Below, one piece after another: positions 9,742 to 19,454 of a stretch of DNA of 64,000 bases. The notes below the pieces were generated by a model that saw only the letters and a list, made by a program, of their open reading frames with translations, did not search any database and had not been told where the DNA came from. Both the position numbers and the translations under genes were made by a program. The stretch comes from Streptomyces capitiformicae (GTDB lineage Bacteria; Actinomycetota; Actinomycetes; Streptomycetales; Streptomycetaceae). The stretch spans positions 9,927,486 to 9,991,485 of the forward strand of contig NZ_CP022161.1 in assembly GCF_002214185.1 (NCBI RefSeq), in the 5' to 3' direction. How positions within the stretch are numbered: position 1 is the stretch's first letter; every line of letters starts with the position of its first letter.

Positions 9742-9780
9742 CCTCTGGGGCACACCTCTGGGGCACGCCTCTGGGGCACG
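9742..9780. repeat. Three tandem 13-bp repeats
   Basis: CCTCTGGGGCACA, CCTCTGGGGCACG and CCTCTGGGGCACG stand head to tail with one mismatch. They lie in non-coding sequence upstream of the toxin-antitoxin remnant. Probably slippage; no function can be assigned. Confidence 0.8.
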
Positions 9781-9799
9781 GGGGCCACCAGCGGTCCAG

Positions 9800-9898
9800 C
9801 TTTGCCGTCGAGGATGCCGAGCGCTTGCACCGGGCGGAGAAGCACAGCCGGTGATCTACTTGCTCGACACCTCCGGCCTGGTCCACGACGTCACCTGA
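9800..9898 (+). pseudogene. Remnant of a VapBC-like toxin-antitoxin junction
   Basis: A frame ending VEDAERLHRAEKHSR then TGA overlaps by GTGA a second frame beginning VIYLLDTSGLV, the hallmark start of PIN-domain toxins (the conserved first Asp in LLDTS). The stop/start overlap is the usual coupling of antitoxin and PIN toxin genes. The PIN frame stops after 16 codons and a palindromic repeat follows, so only the junction of the operon survives. The antitoxin side is too short to classify. Confidence 0.4.
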
Positions 9899-9931
9899 GG
9901 TGCTTTTCGCGCTGAGCGGCGACCAGACCCT

Positions 9932-9970
9932 CCCCCCACTCTCAACTTCGTTCGAGCGGGGGGGACCCCC
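9932..9970. repeat. Short palindromic repeat of Streptomyces type
   Basis: C6-ACTCTC, a short loop containing ACTTCGTTCG, then GAGC-G7 and GACCCCC. Similar C-run/CTTCG/G-run palindromes recur in many Streptomyces genomes between genes (from memory, not searched). It sits where the PIN-toxin frame is lost. Confidence 0.45.
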
Positions 9971-9996
9971 ATCACCGGCCTGGCCCGCAGCGCCCA

Positions 9997-11298
9997 CTAC
10001 CGCTGGATGACGTCCTCGGCGGGTGGATCGACGAGGGACGCGCCTTCGCCGAGAGCTTGCCACTCAAGTAGTCGACTGCCCGTGCTGGCCCCGAAACCGG
10101 GGTCAGCGCGTTGTCTTACGGACTCGTTCGCCGGAGGGCCGGGACTTCTCACGGCCTGGGCCCGGGCCCGCTGTGCGAACCCAGGCCCAGCAGTGTTGCG
10201 GGCGTACCAGGTACGGGTGCAGGTCTCGTCCGACCCCTTGCCGACCTGGCCGAAGTCGTCGACCGTGACAGGCATGCCGTAGCTGTCGAAGGTCGTGCTG
10301 GTCTGGCGCTCGCGCCAGGTCCGGGACGCCGTCAGGTACGTGTAACTGTGCACCTTCTCGGTGCGGACGAAGCGGGCGACGTGGTCGCCGGCGCCGGGCG
10401 GGCTCTGCCGGGCCGTCTCCTGCGACCAGGGGTCGTTCACCGTCGCCGAGATCGCCGTGGAGCCGTCGTAGGTGACCTGCTCGCGCAACTGGCCCGAGTA
10501 CTCGTCCTTGTCGGTGATCGACGCCGCGCCGAGGGCGGGTGAGGAAAACGGGGCGACCGTGACGGACTTCGTGGTGCCGTCCTTGTTCTTGTCCCCGTGC
10601 ATGCCCTGCAGGAAGAGGGACACGGTCTTGGAGCGGGTTGTATTCGTCGCGCCGGTCCACGCCGTGACCTGCGCGTAACCGCGCCACTCGGACCAGGTCC
10701 GCTCGTCCTTCGGCGTGAACGGCGAGTCGCCGTGGTGCCAGGCTGCGCCGCTGTAGGAGTAGGAGTGCTCGACGGCCTCGTTGTCGCCGGCCGGGTCGGA
10801 GACGGTGACGGCAAGTACCCGGTACTTCTGGAACCAGTCGATGGAGGCTTCCGTGGCGCCATTGATGTTCCAGAACTGCGGGTAGCAGGAACGGGTGTTG
10901 GTGTCAGGGGCCGCGTCGATGACCTGGCTGCGCACGCACTCCTCACCCGACAGCGTCACCGTCGTGATCGCACCGGTCTCCGATGTGATCGTGGAGATGC
11001 GGGGGCGGGTCAGCGGGAGGATGTGGTCGGTGGCGTCGACCCGGTTGGGCCGCATCTGGTAGGTGAAGTTGATCGGGTCCATGGCGATGCCGGTGGTGCC
11101 CGCCTTGGCCGTCCGCTTGATTGACTTCAGGGTCAGCACATGGTCGGAGCTGTCACCGATGTCCCCACCGTCGAGGTACTGCCCGGTGAAGTCCCAGGAG
11201 TCCACCGCGTCGTAGGCGGCGCTCGTGGCGTTGTAGGAGAACGTGTCGATCCCGGTCAGGCGCTTGCGAGTGAAGCTGCTGTTCCGGTGAGGCTCCAA
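9997..11298 (-). pseudogene. Internal fragment of an Rhs/YD-repeat toxin-type protein
   Basis: About 360 residues match the region upstream of the Rhs core in large Streptomyces RHS-repeat proteins: KRLTGIDTFSYNA, YQMRPNRVDATDHILPLTRP, ECVRSQVIDAAPDTNTRSCY, PFTPKDERTWSEWRGYAQV and TFDSYGMPVTVDDFGQVGK. These genes normally encode about 2,000 aa with a signal peptide and a C-terminal toxin tip. Here the N-terminus is missing and homology ends near 10200 (CTRTWYARN); the rest of the frame is arbitrary. Between 11299 and 11579 another frame may retain a few more residues (QNNNFGLDTSGLAEF). No toxin tip or immunity gene remains. Confidence 0.6.
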
Positions 11299-11579
11299 GT
11301 GTCGGAGCGAACTGACGTACCAGGGCTGCGAATTCGGCGAGCCCGGAGGTGTCGAGGCCGAAGTTGTTGTTCTGCACCACGCTCTCTTGGGATCCGGCGA
11401 AGGGGCAGGGGCATGGCCGTTCAGCTGCCTGCAGGTCCCGCCGCCGATCAGGGCTGGCCCTCACCGGTCAGGAACCACGGCTGCCGAGTCAGGGCAAGCA
11501 GAGGGCATCCAGAGCGGGTCGGCCGAGTACCAGCCGAGGGTGGCGGTGGCGACGAGATCCACCAGTGATCAACTGGCTG

Positions 11580-12434
11580 TCACTTCACAGCACCAGGCAA
11601 GCTCGCGGATGATGTCGCGGCGTCCGCCGGTGCCGAGCCGGACAGCGGAGCCAAACGGCTGACCCGCGCGATCTCCAGGGCCAGCCGCACCTCGAAGTCG
11701 TCCTCGCCGATCGGCCGACCGAGCAGTTGAATCGCCTTCTGCACCCGGTATGCGACGGTGTTTCGGTTGATGTACATGGCGTCGGCTACTTGCTGACGGC
11801 TGCGCCCCTTGGCGAGGTACAGGCGGAGCGTCTCGCGCAGGGTGGCGCACCAGGGCCCGCTGCCTCCCAATTCGCCGAGCACCTCCTCGGCGAACCAACC
11901 CGAGTGCTCGTCGTCCTTGGTGAGCAGCGATATCATCGAGGACACGTCCTGGTACGTGCACCACCCGGTACGCGACTCGGCGCTGTGCCGTGCAGCCCGT
12001 GCGCCGAGCAGGCTGCGGCGGAAACCCGCCGGGCCCGACGAGATCGGTCCGACAGCGACCTGCAGACCTTCCACTGCCTGCAAGCGAGTCCGCACCGAGG
12101 CGAGGGCCTCCCATTCCGGTTGCCGCGTCCAGCGAGTCCACATCCATACCTCGCACACATCGTTCACGGCGACCAACGGGCGTGCTCCGCCGACCATACG
12201 GCTGACGGTCAGGGCAGAGCGGACCAAGTCCTCGACGGTAAGCCCGCATCCGGGTCTTGAGCGAAGAACTGCAGCCCAGTGATAGTCCGACAGCCGCACA
12301 CCGAGCATGCGCTCAGCCTCGTAGCAGTCAGCGTCACCCTTGGTGAGGAGCTGCGCGAGCAGTTGATGTCGGTCACTGACGACAGACCCCGGAGCCGACG
12401 TGCCGGAGCCAACGTTTCGATCTTGAATTACCAC
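11580..12434 (-). CDS. PucR/CdaR-type transcriptional regulator
   Basis: 284 aa with the PucR family's C-terminal HTH: LRLYLAKGRSRQQVADAMYI followed by NRNTVAYRVQKAIQLLGRPI (about 205-250), which binds DNA next to a GGDEF-like activation domain (about 20-190, RHQLLAQLLTKGDADCYEAE, GWCTYQDV). Many PucR members are 400-550 aa with an extra N-terminal sensor; this one lacks it. The GTG start at 12434 has AGGTGG just upstream, but the IS256-type remnant begins about 100 nt further upstream, so the gene may have lost its 5' end to that insertion. Target genes are unknown; downstream lies only an Rhs fragment. Confidence 0.7.
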   Translation of the reverse strand: MVIQDRNVGSGTSAPGSVVSDRHQLLAQLLTKGDADCYEAERMLGVRLSDYHWAAVLRSRPGCGLTVEDLVRSALTVSRMVGGARPLVAVNDVCEVWMWTRWTRQPEWEALASVRTRLQAVEGLQVAVGPISSGPAGFRRSLLGARAARHSAESRTGWCTYQDVSSMISLLTKDDEHSGWFAEEVLGELGGSGPWCATLRETLRLYLAKGRSRQQVADAMYINRNTVAYRVQKAIQLLGRPIGEDDFEVRLALEIARVSRLAPLSGSAPADAATSSASLPGAVK

Positions 12435-12539
12435 GTCGTCTTACCACCTGAGATTCGGTCAAGATCTTTTGGAGTAAGTGGCTTGAAATCATTCCGGCAA
12501 CTCAGAGCAATAGTCAAGACCCGTTGATCTTGAGGTAGT

Positions 12540-13827
12540 TCAGGCTGTGGTGGCTTCGGAGCGTTCGACGAGCTGACCCCGTTCGAAGCGGGCTCCGGCA
12601 CGCACGAGGGCAACGAGGTGAGGTGCGTTCACGGCCCGCCACCGTTGCTGGGCGGACTCGACGACCTTGAACACCATGGCGAGGGCGGCGGCCGCGCTGC
12701 CGGCGCCTCGGGTGACCTTGGTCCGCAGCCGGACGGTGGCGAAGATCGACTCGATCGGGTTGGTGGTGCGCAGCTAAATCCAGTGCTCGGCGGGGAAGTC
12801 GTAGAGCGCCAGCAGTTCGTCGACGTCGTCGGTGATCTTCTCGACCGCCTTGGGGAACTTCGGGCCGTAGGTCTTTTCGAACGCCGTGACGGCCTGAAGC
12901 GCGTGGTTTCGGTTTTCGGCGTTGTAGATCTCCTGCAAGGCTTTCTTCGCTTCGGCTGGGCGGATTTGGGCAGGGCGTTCGCGGCATTGGCGATCTTGTG
13001 AACCCAGCACCTCTGATGACGGGTTTCGAGGAACACTCCGCGAGGGCCTTCCAAAATCCCAGGGCGCCGTCGCCGACCGCGAGGACCGGGGCGCGCATGC
13101 CGCGGCGTCGGCAGTCGCGCAACAAGTCAGCACAGGAGTCGGCTGATTCGCGGTAGCCGTCGGCCATGGCGATCAGTTCCTTGGTGCCGTCCGCGCGCAC
13201 GCCCATCAGCACCCAAACGCACGACTTAGCCTCGCGCAGGCGGATGCGCAGGCGGATGCGCAGGCGGATGCGCAGGCGGATGCGCAGGTGGATGCCGTCG
13301 GCCCAGACGTAGACGTGGTCGCTGCCGGACAGATCACGCTCGCCGAACGCGGTGTGATCGGCCTGCCACTGGGCCGTCAGCCGTGTCACGGTCGCCAGGG
13401 AGAGCCCGGCGGAGCTGCCCAGGAACTGCTCGAGGGCGGGCACGAAGTCCCCCGAGGACAGGCCGTGCAGATAGAGCAGCGGCAGCACCTCGCTGATCTT
13501 CGGGGACTTGCGGCACCACGGCGGCAGGATCGCCGAGGAGAACCGCTTGCGTTCGCCCGTGGCCTTGTCGACGCGCTTGTCGTTCACCCGCTGCGCCTTC
13601 ACCTCGACCACCCCGGCCGCGGTCGTGACCTTCCTTGCCTGGTGGTAGCCGTTGCGGACCACCAGGCGGCGCCCGTGCTCGTCACGCTGATCGGCCAACT
13701 CGGCTATGTAGGCGTTGACTTCAGCCTCCAGGTCGGCGGACGGCATCCGCTGTGCACCCTCGTGGACGATGTCGTCGATCAGGGAGCCGGTCTCGGTCGT
13801 CCCATCGGCATTCACTGCGCTCAGCAC
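12540..13827 (-). pseudogene. IS256-family transposase, multiply inactivated
   Basis: The N-terminal frame is a Mutator/IS256 DDE transposase (IAELADQRDEHGRRLVVRNG, YLHGLSSGDFVPALEQFLG, VYVWADGIHLRI, MADGYRESADS, VLAVGDGALGFWKALAE). After that the frame shifts near 13055 (continuing ETRHQRCWVHKIANAANALP) and again near 12960 (KKALQEIYNAENRNHALQAV). A TAG replaces a codon within HWI-LRTTNPIESIF at about 12775-12777. The last frame still ends properly (FERGQLVERSEATTA) at a TGA at 12540-12542. A 12-bp unit is also amplified inside the gene. Two frameshifts plus a nonsense codon make it certainly dead. I could not identify terminal inverted repeats. Confidence 0.85.
13234..13293 (-). repeat. Five tandem copies of a 12-bp coding unit in the transposase
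   Basis: GCGCAGGCGGAT occurs four times perfectly and a fifth time with one change, encoding a reiterated Ile-Arg/His-Leu-Arg block after VWADG. IS256-type transposases have a single such segment before the catalytic-core strand, so four units appear to be slippage expansion. Confidence 0.85.
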
Positions 13828-14618
13828 GGGCCTGCCTTCCTGACCGACGGTGCAACGTCGGCCTACTCGACGACCAGAAGTCGATCACTCGGGAAGGTAC
13901 GCCCTTCGCGCCCAACCCGAGGCCGATCCACAGGTCATGAGCATTGCTCTGCAACTCACGTTGCGCCCCACAGGGAAGGCGACGGATAGCAGGCTGACCT
14001 GTAGGAACCCCAGAGTACTTGATCTGTCAAGTACTGGTGGCGCAGGTCGGGTTCTACGGCTCCGGCCGTGACGGTGCTGCTCACAGAGACGGGACGCTGC
14101 TGGTCGGCCTTGTTTCGGCAGGGCGCTCCTGAGCAGCGGTGATCACGTTCATCGAGTGCCATCACTACGCAAGTCGGAGGGTGGGGGCGCCGTCCGGTGA
14201 TGACGCACTGGGCGGCGGCCGAGAACAGCCTTAGCCGCAGGCGGCGAAGCTCACTGAGTCGGGCGAGGGTGATCTGATGACCACTCGACTGCTCCGTCGG
14301 CCGGGCGCACACGCACGGTCTCGAGCCGTGCCGCCAGGTGAGGGGATGAACGCCTCCAGCCCGAGGTCGGCTCGGCCAAAGCTGCCACTGACGGTGGCGG
14401 GGTTGTCAGCTGCTCGCCGGGGAGCGTGTACGAGGGCGGTTTGACTCGATCGTGTGATGGTCGGCTTCTGTGCTTGCGGTGTGGGGCCAGCGGGTGGCTT
14501 CGTCGGCGAGTACCGAGAGCAGGTGTTGCTCAGTGCCGAGAGCTCCCTGTCCGGCCAGGGTTCGATCGTGCACGGTTTCACCGTCGCGCTGCGAGCCGCC
14601 CGCGACCGGGTGGTCCCG
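13828..14618. other. Intergenic stretch with one perfect palindrome
   Basis: About 790 nt. Open frames exist on both strands (to about 140 aa) but show no family signature, no good ribosome-binding site and no clear codon bias. The only structured element is the inverted repeat at 14014-14035. Confidence 0.45.
14014..14035. promoter_or_regulatory. 9-bp perfect inverted repeat, operator-like
   Basis: AGTACTTGA, spacer TCTG, TCAAGTACT. The size and spacing suit a dimeric regulator binding site, but no intact gene starts close by. Confidence 0.4.
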
Positions 14619-15854
14619 TTAGCGGCGTGCTGCCCGTGGGCTGACCTGTCCGCCCACGGCACTGAATGCAGCGGCGTTGGACGGCCCGGCCGCGTAGTCT
14701 GGCAGATCGACGCTGCTGATCTGCTTGCCCATCTTCAGCATCTTGTCGAGGATCCAGCGCCGGTTCAGTAGCCCGTTGCGCACCCGCAGCCCGGTCGCGG
14801 TGCCGGGCGCCAGGATCGGGCCGGTGCGGTCGCCGCCCTTCTGGCAGCCCTGGGCGTAGTCGCGCAGGGTGTGCTCGTAGCGGGGGAAGGCGGTGCGGTG
14901 GTCGCCTCGGGCCCGGGCCAGCTCGCCGGCCAGGACGTACGCCGCCACCACGGCGGTGCCGGTGCCCATGCCGCCGATGGTGGCCCCGCAGGCGGCGTCG
15001 CCGAGCAGGGCGACCCGACTGGAGGACCAGGCGGGGACGTCGGCCCGACTGATCGAGTCGAAGTACAGCTCGGGGGCCTGCTCCAGGCTCTCCAGTAGCC
15101 GGGGCACCTCCCAGCGGAGGCCGGCGAAGGCGTCCCGGATCAGCTTCTTCTGCTGCGCCACGTCGTGGCGGTCGTAACGGAGTTCGGTCGAGGCGAAGAC
15201 GAAGAAGGCGCCCGCCCTGGTCGGGTCGCGGTGGTCGGCGCCGACGGCGGCAAGCCGGCCGGGGACGTTGAGGCCGACTGAACCGGGCGGCAGGCCCAGG
15301 TAGTTGGGCAGCTGCCAGGTGGCCGCGTAGTAGCCGAGGTGGCGGACGTAGTGCTCCTCCGGGCCGAAGGCGAGCCGTCGGACATTGGAGTGCAGCCCGT
15401 CGGCGCCGATCACCAGGTCGAACTCGCGTGGCGCGCCGTGCTGGAAGGTCACCCGGACACCGGTGGGCGTCTCCTCCAGGGCGGTGATCGAGTCGCCGAA
15501 GAGGTACTCGGTGCGCGGGAGGCTTCGCTGGTGCAGCACCTGGGCGAGCTCCCCGCGCGGGACCTCGACGTCCCCGCCCGCGAAGTCGGCCGGCAGGTGG
15601 AGGATCTGACGGCCGCGCTGGTCGACGAAGGTTATCGGGCTGCCGCCGGTGTCGAGCGCGCGCAGCTCGTCGAGCACGCCCATCCGCTCCAGCACGGTCA
15701 GGTGGGTCTGGCCGCGGAAGTCGACCGCCTGGCCGCCGCCGCGCAGGGCGGGGGCCAGCTCGACAACGGTGGTCTCGAAGCCGTACCGCCCCAGCCAGTA
15801 GGCCAGTGCGGGGCCGGCGATGCTCGCGCCCGAGATCAGGACCTTCGTGCTCAC
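14619..15854 (-). CDS. FAD-dependent aromatic monooxygenase (PHBH/TetX-like)
   Basis: 411 aa. GTG at 15854 is chosen because GGAGTGG lies six nt upstream and the Rossmann motif follows at once: KVLISGASIAGPALAYWLG with GxSxxG at residues 9-14. Other flavin monooxygenase marks are GADGLHSNVRR and the FAD ribityl-binding GD motif in VALLGDAACGATIGGMGTG. Such class A enzymes hydroxylate aromatic or polyketide substrates; some inactivate tetracyclines or rifamycins. Divergent transcription from an adjacent TetR gene with a palindromic operator between them suggests induction by the substrate or a related compound. Whether the role is resistance, catabolism or tailoring cannot be read from sequence. 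Confidence 0.85.
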   Translation of the reverse strand: MSTKVLISGASIAGPALAYWLGRYGFETTVVELAPALRGGGQAVDFRGQTHLTVLERMGVLDELRALDTGGSPITFVDQRGRQILHLPADFAGGDVEVPRGELAQVLHQRSLPRTEYLFGDSITALEETPTGVRVTFQHGAPREFDLVIGADGLHSNVRRLAFGPEEHYVRHLGYYAATWQLPNYLGLPPGSVGLNVPGRLAAVGADHRDPTRAGAFFVFASTELRYDRHDVAQQKKLIRDAFAGLRWEVPRLLESLEQAPELYFDSISRADVPAWSSSRVALLGDAACGATIGGMGTGTAVVAAYVLAGELARARGDHRTAFPRYEHTLRDYAQGCQKGGDRTGPILAPGTATGLRVRNGLLNRRWILDKMLKMGKQISSVDLPDYAAGPSNAAAFSAVGGQVSPRAARR

Positions 15855-15882
15855 GTGAACCACTCCATCTGAGTCTGTCGAA

Positions 15883-15933
15883 TAACTGCGTCTGACGGAC
15901 ACGGTTTATTTCTGTGTACGGTAGACGCAGTTA
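15883..15933. promoter_or_regulatory. Inverted-repeat operator between flavin monooxygenase and TetR genes
   Basis: TAACTGCGTCT at 15883-15893 and its perfect complement AGACGCAGTTA at 15923-15933, 29 bp apart, lie in the divergent promoter region. Position and symmetry suit two half-sites or two operators bound by the adjacent TetR protein. Inference. Confidence 0.65.
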
Positions 15934-15978
15934 GGTCGCCTCGCAAGGGACAGGCGGAAATGCGGGACGGAGCGGGAA

Positions 15979-16683
15979 TTGGGCGAGGAAACGAACGAGG
16001 CGGTGCGGCTGCTCTGGGGACCGCCCGCCAAGCCGTCCAGGGGGCCGAAGCCCGCGCTGAGCCTGGCGCGGATCGCTGCGGCGGGCGTCGAGATCGCGGA
16101 CGCCGAGGGCCTCGGCGCCGTCTCGATGCAGAAGGTGGCCGGGCTGCTCGACTTCACCAAGATGTCGCTCTACCGCTATGTGCCCGGCAAGGCGGAGCTG
16201 GTCGCGCTCATGGTGGAGGCCACGGTCGGCGGTCCGCCGCCAGTCATGGAAGGGCTCGGGTGGCGTGAGCAACTAACGGCGTGGGCAAAAGAGTTGGCAA
16301 GGTCGTTCACCGAGCACCCGTGGCTGCTCGACGCCACCGTCGGCCCGCGGGTGATGGGCCCCAAGGAACTCGGCTGGCTGGAGCGGGTAGTCGCGGCCCT
16401 GGACGGCCACGGGCTGACCGGCCCCGAGCGGATGGACGCCGCGGTGCTGCTGGCCGGGCATGTCCGGGGCATCGCCGAGCAGGCCCGCGCGGCCCGGCCG
16501 GACGGCGCGCCCGAGACGGACCTCCTGGCCGTCCTCGGCCCCTTGGTGCACCAGCACGCCGACCGCTTCCCCGCGCTCGCCGAGGCCATTGCCTCACAGG
16601 ACGGCCGGGATCAGGCGCTGGACTTCGGTCTGGAGCGGATCCTCGACGGTCTGGAGGCCCTGATCACGCGCCGTACCGGGTAA
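15979..16683 (+). CDS. TetR-family repressor with TetR-type C-terminal domain
   Basis: 234 aa, TTG start with GGAGCGGG upstream. The HTH is at about 35-80 (RIAAAGVEIADAEGLGAVSM, QKVAGLLDFTKMSLYRYVPG) and the C-terminal part resembles the ligand domain of the tetracycline-repressor subgroup (long helices, ELARSFTEHPWLLDATVGPR). It is divergent from the flavin monooxygenase and flanks the 11-bp inverted repeats, so it probably represses both genes and is released by a small molecule. Effector unknown. Confidence 0.85.
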   Translation: MGEETNEAVRLLWGPPAKPSRGPKPALSLARIAAAGVEIADAEGLGAVSMQKVAGLLDFTKMSLYRYVPGKAELVALMVEATVGGPPPVMEGLGWREQLTAWAKELARSFTEHPWLLDATVGPRVMGPKELGWLERVVAALDGHGLTGPERMDAAVLLAGHVRGIAEQARAARPDGAPETDLLAVLGPLVHQHADRFPALAEAIASQDGRDQALDFGLERILDGLEALITRRTG

Positions 16684-16768
16684 CTCGGGGAAGATCAGCC
16701 GCGACTCATTTCAAGTTGCGCCTACTCGGGGCCGATCTCCAGCCGATGCATCCTGGCCCTAACCAGCC

Positions 16769-19131
16769 CTACTCGCGAACCCCCTGCCCTTGTTCCGCAG
16801 CACGTGCGGCGAGGTACTCGGCCCAGTCGCGTCGGGCGTAGGCGACCCAGCGGAGTGCGGTGTGGCGGTGCATCCCTGTCACGTCGGCGAGGATCGGGCT
16901 GGGGAGATCAGCAGCGAGGGCGGCCAGCGCCGCGTTGCGCGCGGTGCGAACCGGGATGCCGTGCCGGTTGAGCTTCTGAGTCATGCCGTGGGTCGAGATC
17001 GGCTTGCCCGGGACCATGCCCGGGAAGAGCCACCGGGGGCCTGGGCGGGCTCGCGAGAGCTGCGGCCGCAGCTGCGGTTGTTCAGCGAGGTGCCGCAGGA
17101 GCTCGGCGAGCCGTGGAGGCAGCAGGACGGGGTGGCGGCCCAGGACCAGGTGGGCGTGCTTGTCGCCGAACTTGAGGTGCTCGGGAGTCAGATGGCAGAG
17201 GCGTTCGGTGGACGGGCCGAACAGCAGGGTGATCGCGCCAGCGGCGCGGACGTCCGCGGGCAGGGCATAGTCGGTCAAGCAGCGCTGGAGGAGCGGCCAC
17301 CGATCGTCCTCGTCGAGCAGGTTCTGGGGTTCCTGCCTCGGGATGGAGGGGACGGTGAGTTCGCGGGTGAGTCGACGGCTCGTGGTCCACTTCAGGAAGT
17401 AGCGGATCAGGTAGCGTCGCTGGCTGGTGGCTCCGGCGATCCAGTCGTCGATGTGTTCCTGGGCGAGGTCGGCGAGGACAAGGCCGCGCCGGTCCATCCA
17501 GGCCAGGAAGTCCAGGGCGACGCTGACGCGGCGCCGCAGGTCGCGGTCGGCAGAGGCGGGATGGCGGCGGATGGCGGCCCGCTGGCGTGCCCGCCGGAGC
17601 AGGAACCAGTTCAGGAACGGGCGGGCGAGGTTGGCGTGGGCGGCCGGCTTGTCCGCGAGTTCGTGCTCCAGCCAGCCGGGGATGCGTTCGAGGTCCTCGT
17701 GCCGCTCCTCCAAGATGCCTGTGTGGACGAGGAGTTGACGGATGTAGCGCTGGTTTCGGCTGGGCGGGAGCTCGTCCAGCAGCTCGTGTGTGAGCGTGTC
17801 GCCTTCCGCAACGAGTCGGGAAAGGAGCTTGGTGTTCGGGCTTTCCTTGATCCACTGGATGGCGGGGAACGGTGAAGGAGCGTGTGTCAGTGCGTCCGCG
17901 AGCGGTCTCAGCTGCTCAGCGACGGTGCCGTCGGGCCCGGCCAGCAGGGCGTTGACCCGCTCGGCGAGGACACAGTGAGCGCATCGGCCGCGGCTGTGGG
18001 GGTTGCCGGTCCGGCCGCACTGCTTGCAGGTGTAGTCGGCGGCGAAGCCGACACATGGTCCGCAGACCTCGGTGCCGTCGTCATCCCGCGCGATCAGCGG
18101 CTGGACCATGCCGCAGCGAGGGCACTCGGCCGGTGAGCGGAGCACCGCGGTGTAGCAGGTCATGCAGACCGGCCCGATCGGCCAACGGGTGTTGACCGGC
18201 TTGGTCCGGCCGCAGCGGGCGCACGGCTCGCCGGTGCGATGACGCTGGTAGCAGGTGGCGCAGATCGGCTGTCCCTGTTCGTCGCGGCTGGCGCAGGGGC
18301 GGACTCGGCTGCAGATCGAGCAGGTCGCGTCGGGGCCCTGGTAGCAGCCGTCGCAGAGGTCCGGCTGCCCGTCGCGCGCGTTGCGGGCGATGCGCTTGAG
18401 CTGTCCGCACCGACCGCAGGGCCGCCGTGGCCGGCGATGACGGTTGTAGCAGAGGTGGCAGAGTGCGCCGTCGTCGTCAACGAGGGCGGCGGCTGCGGTT
18501 TTTCCGCAGCTCACGCAGGTGTGCATGGGGCGTTTCCAGCACTTGATGCATAGCCCTCGGCCGTCGCCCCGTCGTACCACCGGGTGTCGGAGCTGCCCGC
18601 ATTCGGCGCACTCCTCGAACGTGGTGGGGTCGGCGCGGTAGCACCGGTTGCAGATCGGTCCCTCGGGGCGACGGGCGACGACGCGCTGGCCGTCACGGTG
18701 GCACCGTACGCAGGTTTCGCGTTTGCGGCTTCGGGCGTCGCACGAACCGCAGAGGCGCCCCTCAGGGCGGAGTGCCGCAGGTCAGACCGGATCTTTCCGC
18801 AGTGTGCGCATCCGGGACGGACCACAGGGTGCCCGGCATCGTGCAGGGCTTGAGCGAGCCGAAGCAGGACCGGTGGACAGAGCGAGCTGCCTGACGTCAG
18901 CGCATCGGGGTGGGCCGCGAGGTGTCCGGCCAGTTCCTCCAGGTAGCGAGCCGCCCCGCGGGTGGGGATCGGCACCACGGTCACCAGCGCGGCCTCGGCG
19001 TCCTGGCGGCCGAGCGACGGCAGAGCCGAGGTGAGGTGGCCGACGGCGGCGGCCGTCGCGGCCTCCAAGCGGGCTGCTTGCGCGGCGAGCCGGGCGACGG
19101 TTGACGGAGCAGTCGAAGAGGATGCGCTCAC
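16769..19131 (-). pseudogene. Large tyrosine recombinase with zinc-ribbon array (TnpB-like), frameshifted
   Basis: Two overlapping frames form one ancestral protein of about 787 aa: residues from the GTG at 19131 run to DLRHSA, then a missing C near 18765-18767 (GGG where GGGG is expected) shifts into EGRLCGSCDARSRK and on through the frame ending at 16769. The total length is exactly one base short of a multiple of three. The N-terminal third is a ladder of CxxC zinc ribbons (CVRCHRDGQ, CAECGQLRH, CVSCGKT, CGRCGQL, CARCGRTK, CPRCGM, CKQCGR). The C-terminal part has a core-binding and catalytic region with RTARNAAL and GMHRHTALRWVAYARRDWAE holding the likely Arg and Tyr. It overlaps the HTH gene by GTGA. 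The frameshift may be real or a sequencing slip in a G run. Confidence 0.75.
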
Positions 19132-19454
19132 AGGCCCTCCGGCCGCCGGATCGAGGTGCGGCGCACGGCCGGAAGCGGGCCAGGCGTCTCGCCGCCGGCG
19201 GTCTTGCGTACCTCTTCGTTGACGACCTGGACCTCAATGAGGTCGTTGGGCTGGCAGCCGAGGATGTCACACAGAGCCGCAAGGGTGTCCATTGACAGCC
19301 GCTGCGGCGGCTGCGTGACCAGGCGGAAGACCTGCTCGCGCGAGAGGTTGACGCCCCGTTCGGCCAGCAGCGGCACCAGGTCGGTGGTCTGGAACATCTC
19401 CCGGTCGGCCATGAGCTTGCGCAGGTTCCAGCGGTAGCCCATCTTCTTGATCAC
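19128..19454 (-). CDS. Small Cro/C1-type HTH protein of the recombinase module
   Basis: 108 aa from GTG 19454. It resembles YozG-type XRE proteins: RWNLRKLMADREMFQTTDLV, LLAERGVNLSREQVFRLVTQ and MDTLAALCDILGCQPNDLIE. It overlaps the upstream integrase stop and the downstream recombinase start, both by GTGA, so translation of the three is coupled. In size and position it corresponds to TnpC of Tn554, which lies with two tyrosine recombinases and influences insertion orientation and frequency; the sequence type differs, so the analogy is by layout. Confidence 0.75.
   Translation of the reverse strand: MIKKMGYRWNLRKLMADREMFQTTDLVPLLAERGVNLSREQVFRLVTQPPQRLSMDTLAALCDILGCQPNDLIEVQVVNEEVRKTAGGETPGPLPAVRRTSIRRPEGL

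Noticed and set aside
9742..9780. Possible CRISPR-like repeat group
   Set aside because: Units are contiguous 13-mers without spacers and no cas gene is present.
14231..14662. 143-codon minus-strand frame in the 14-kb gap
   Set aside because: No ribosome-binding site, domain or consistent codon bias; the plus strand is equally open.
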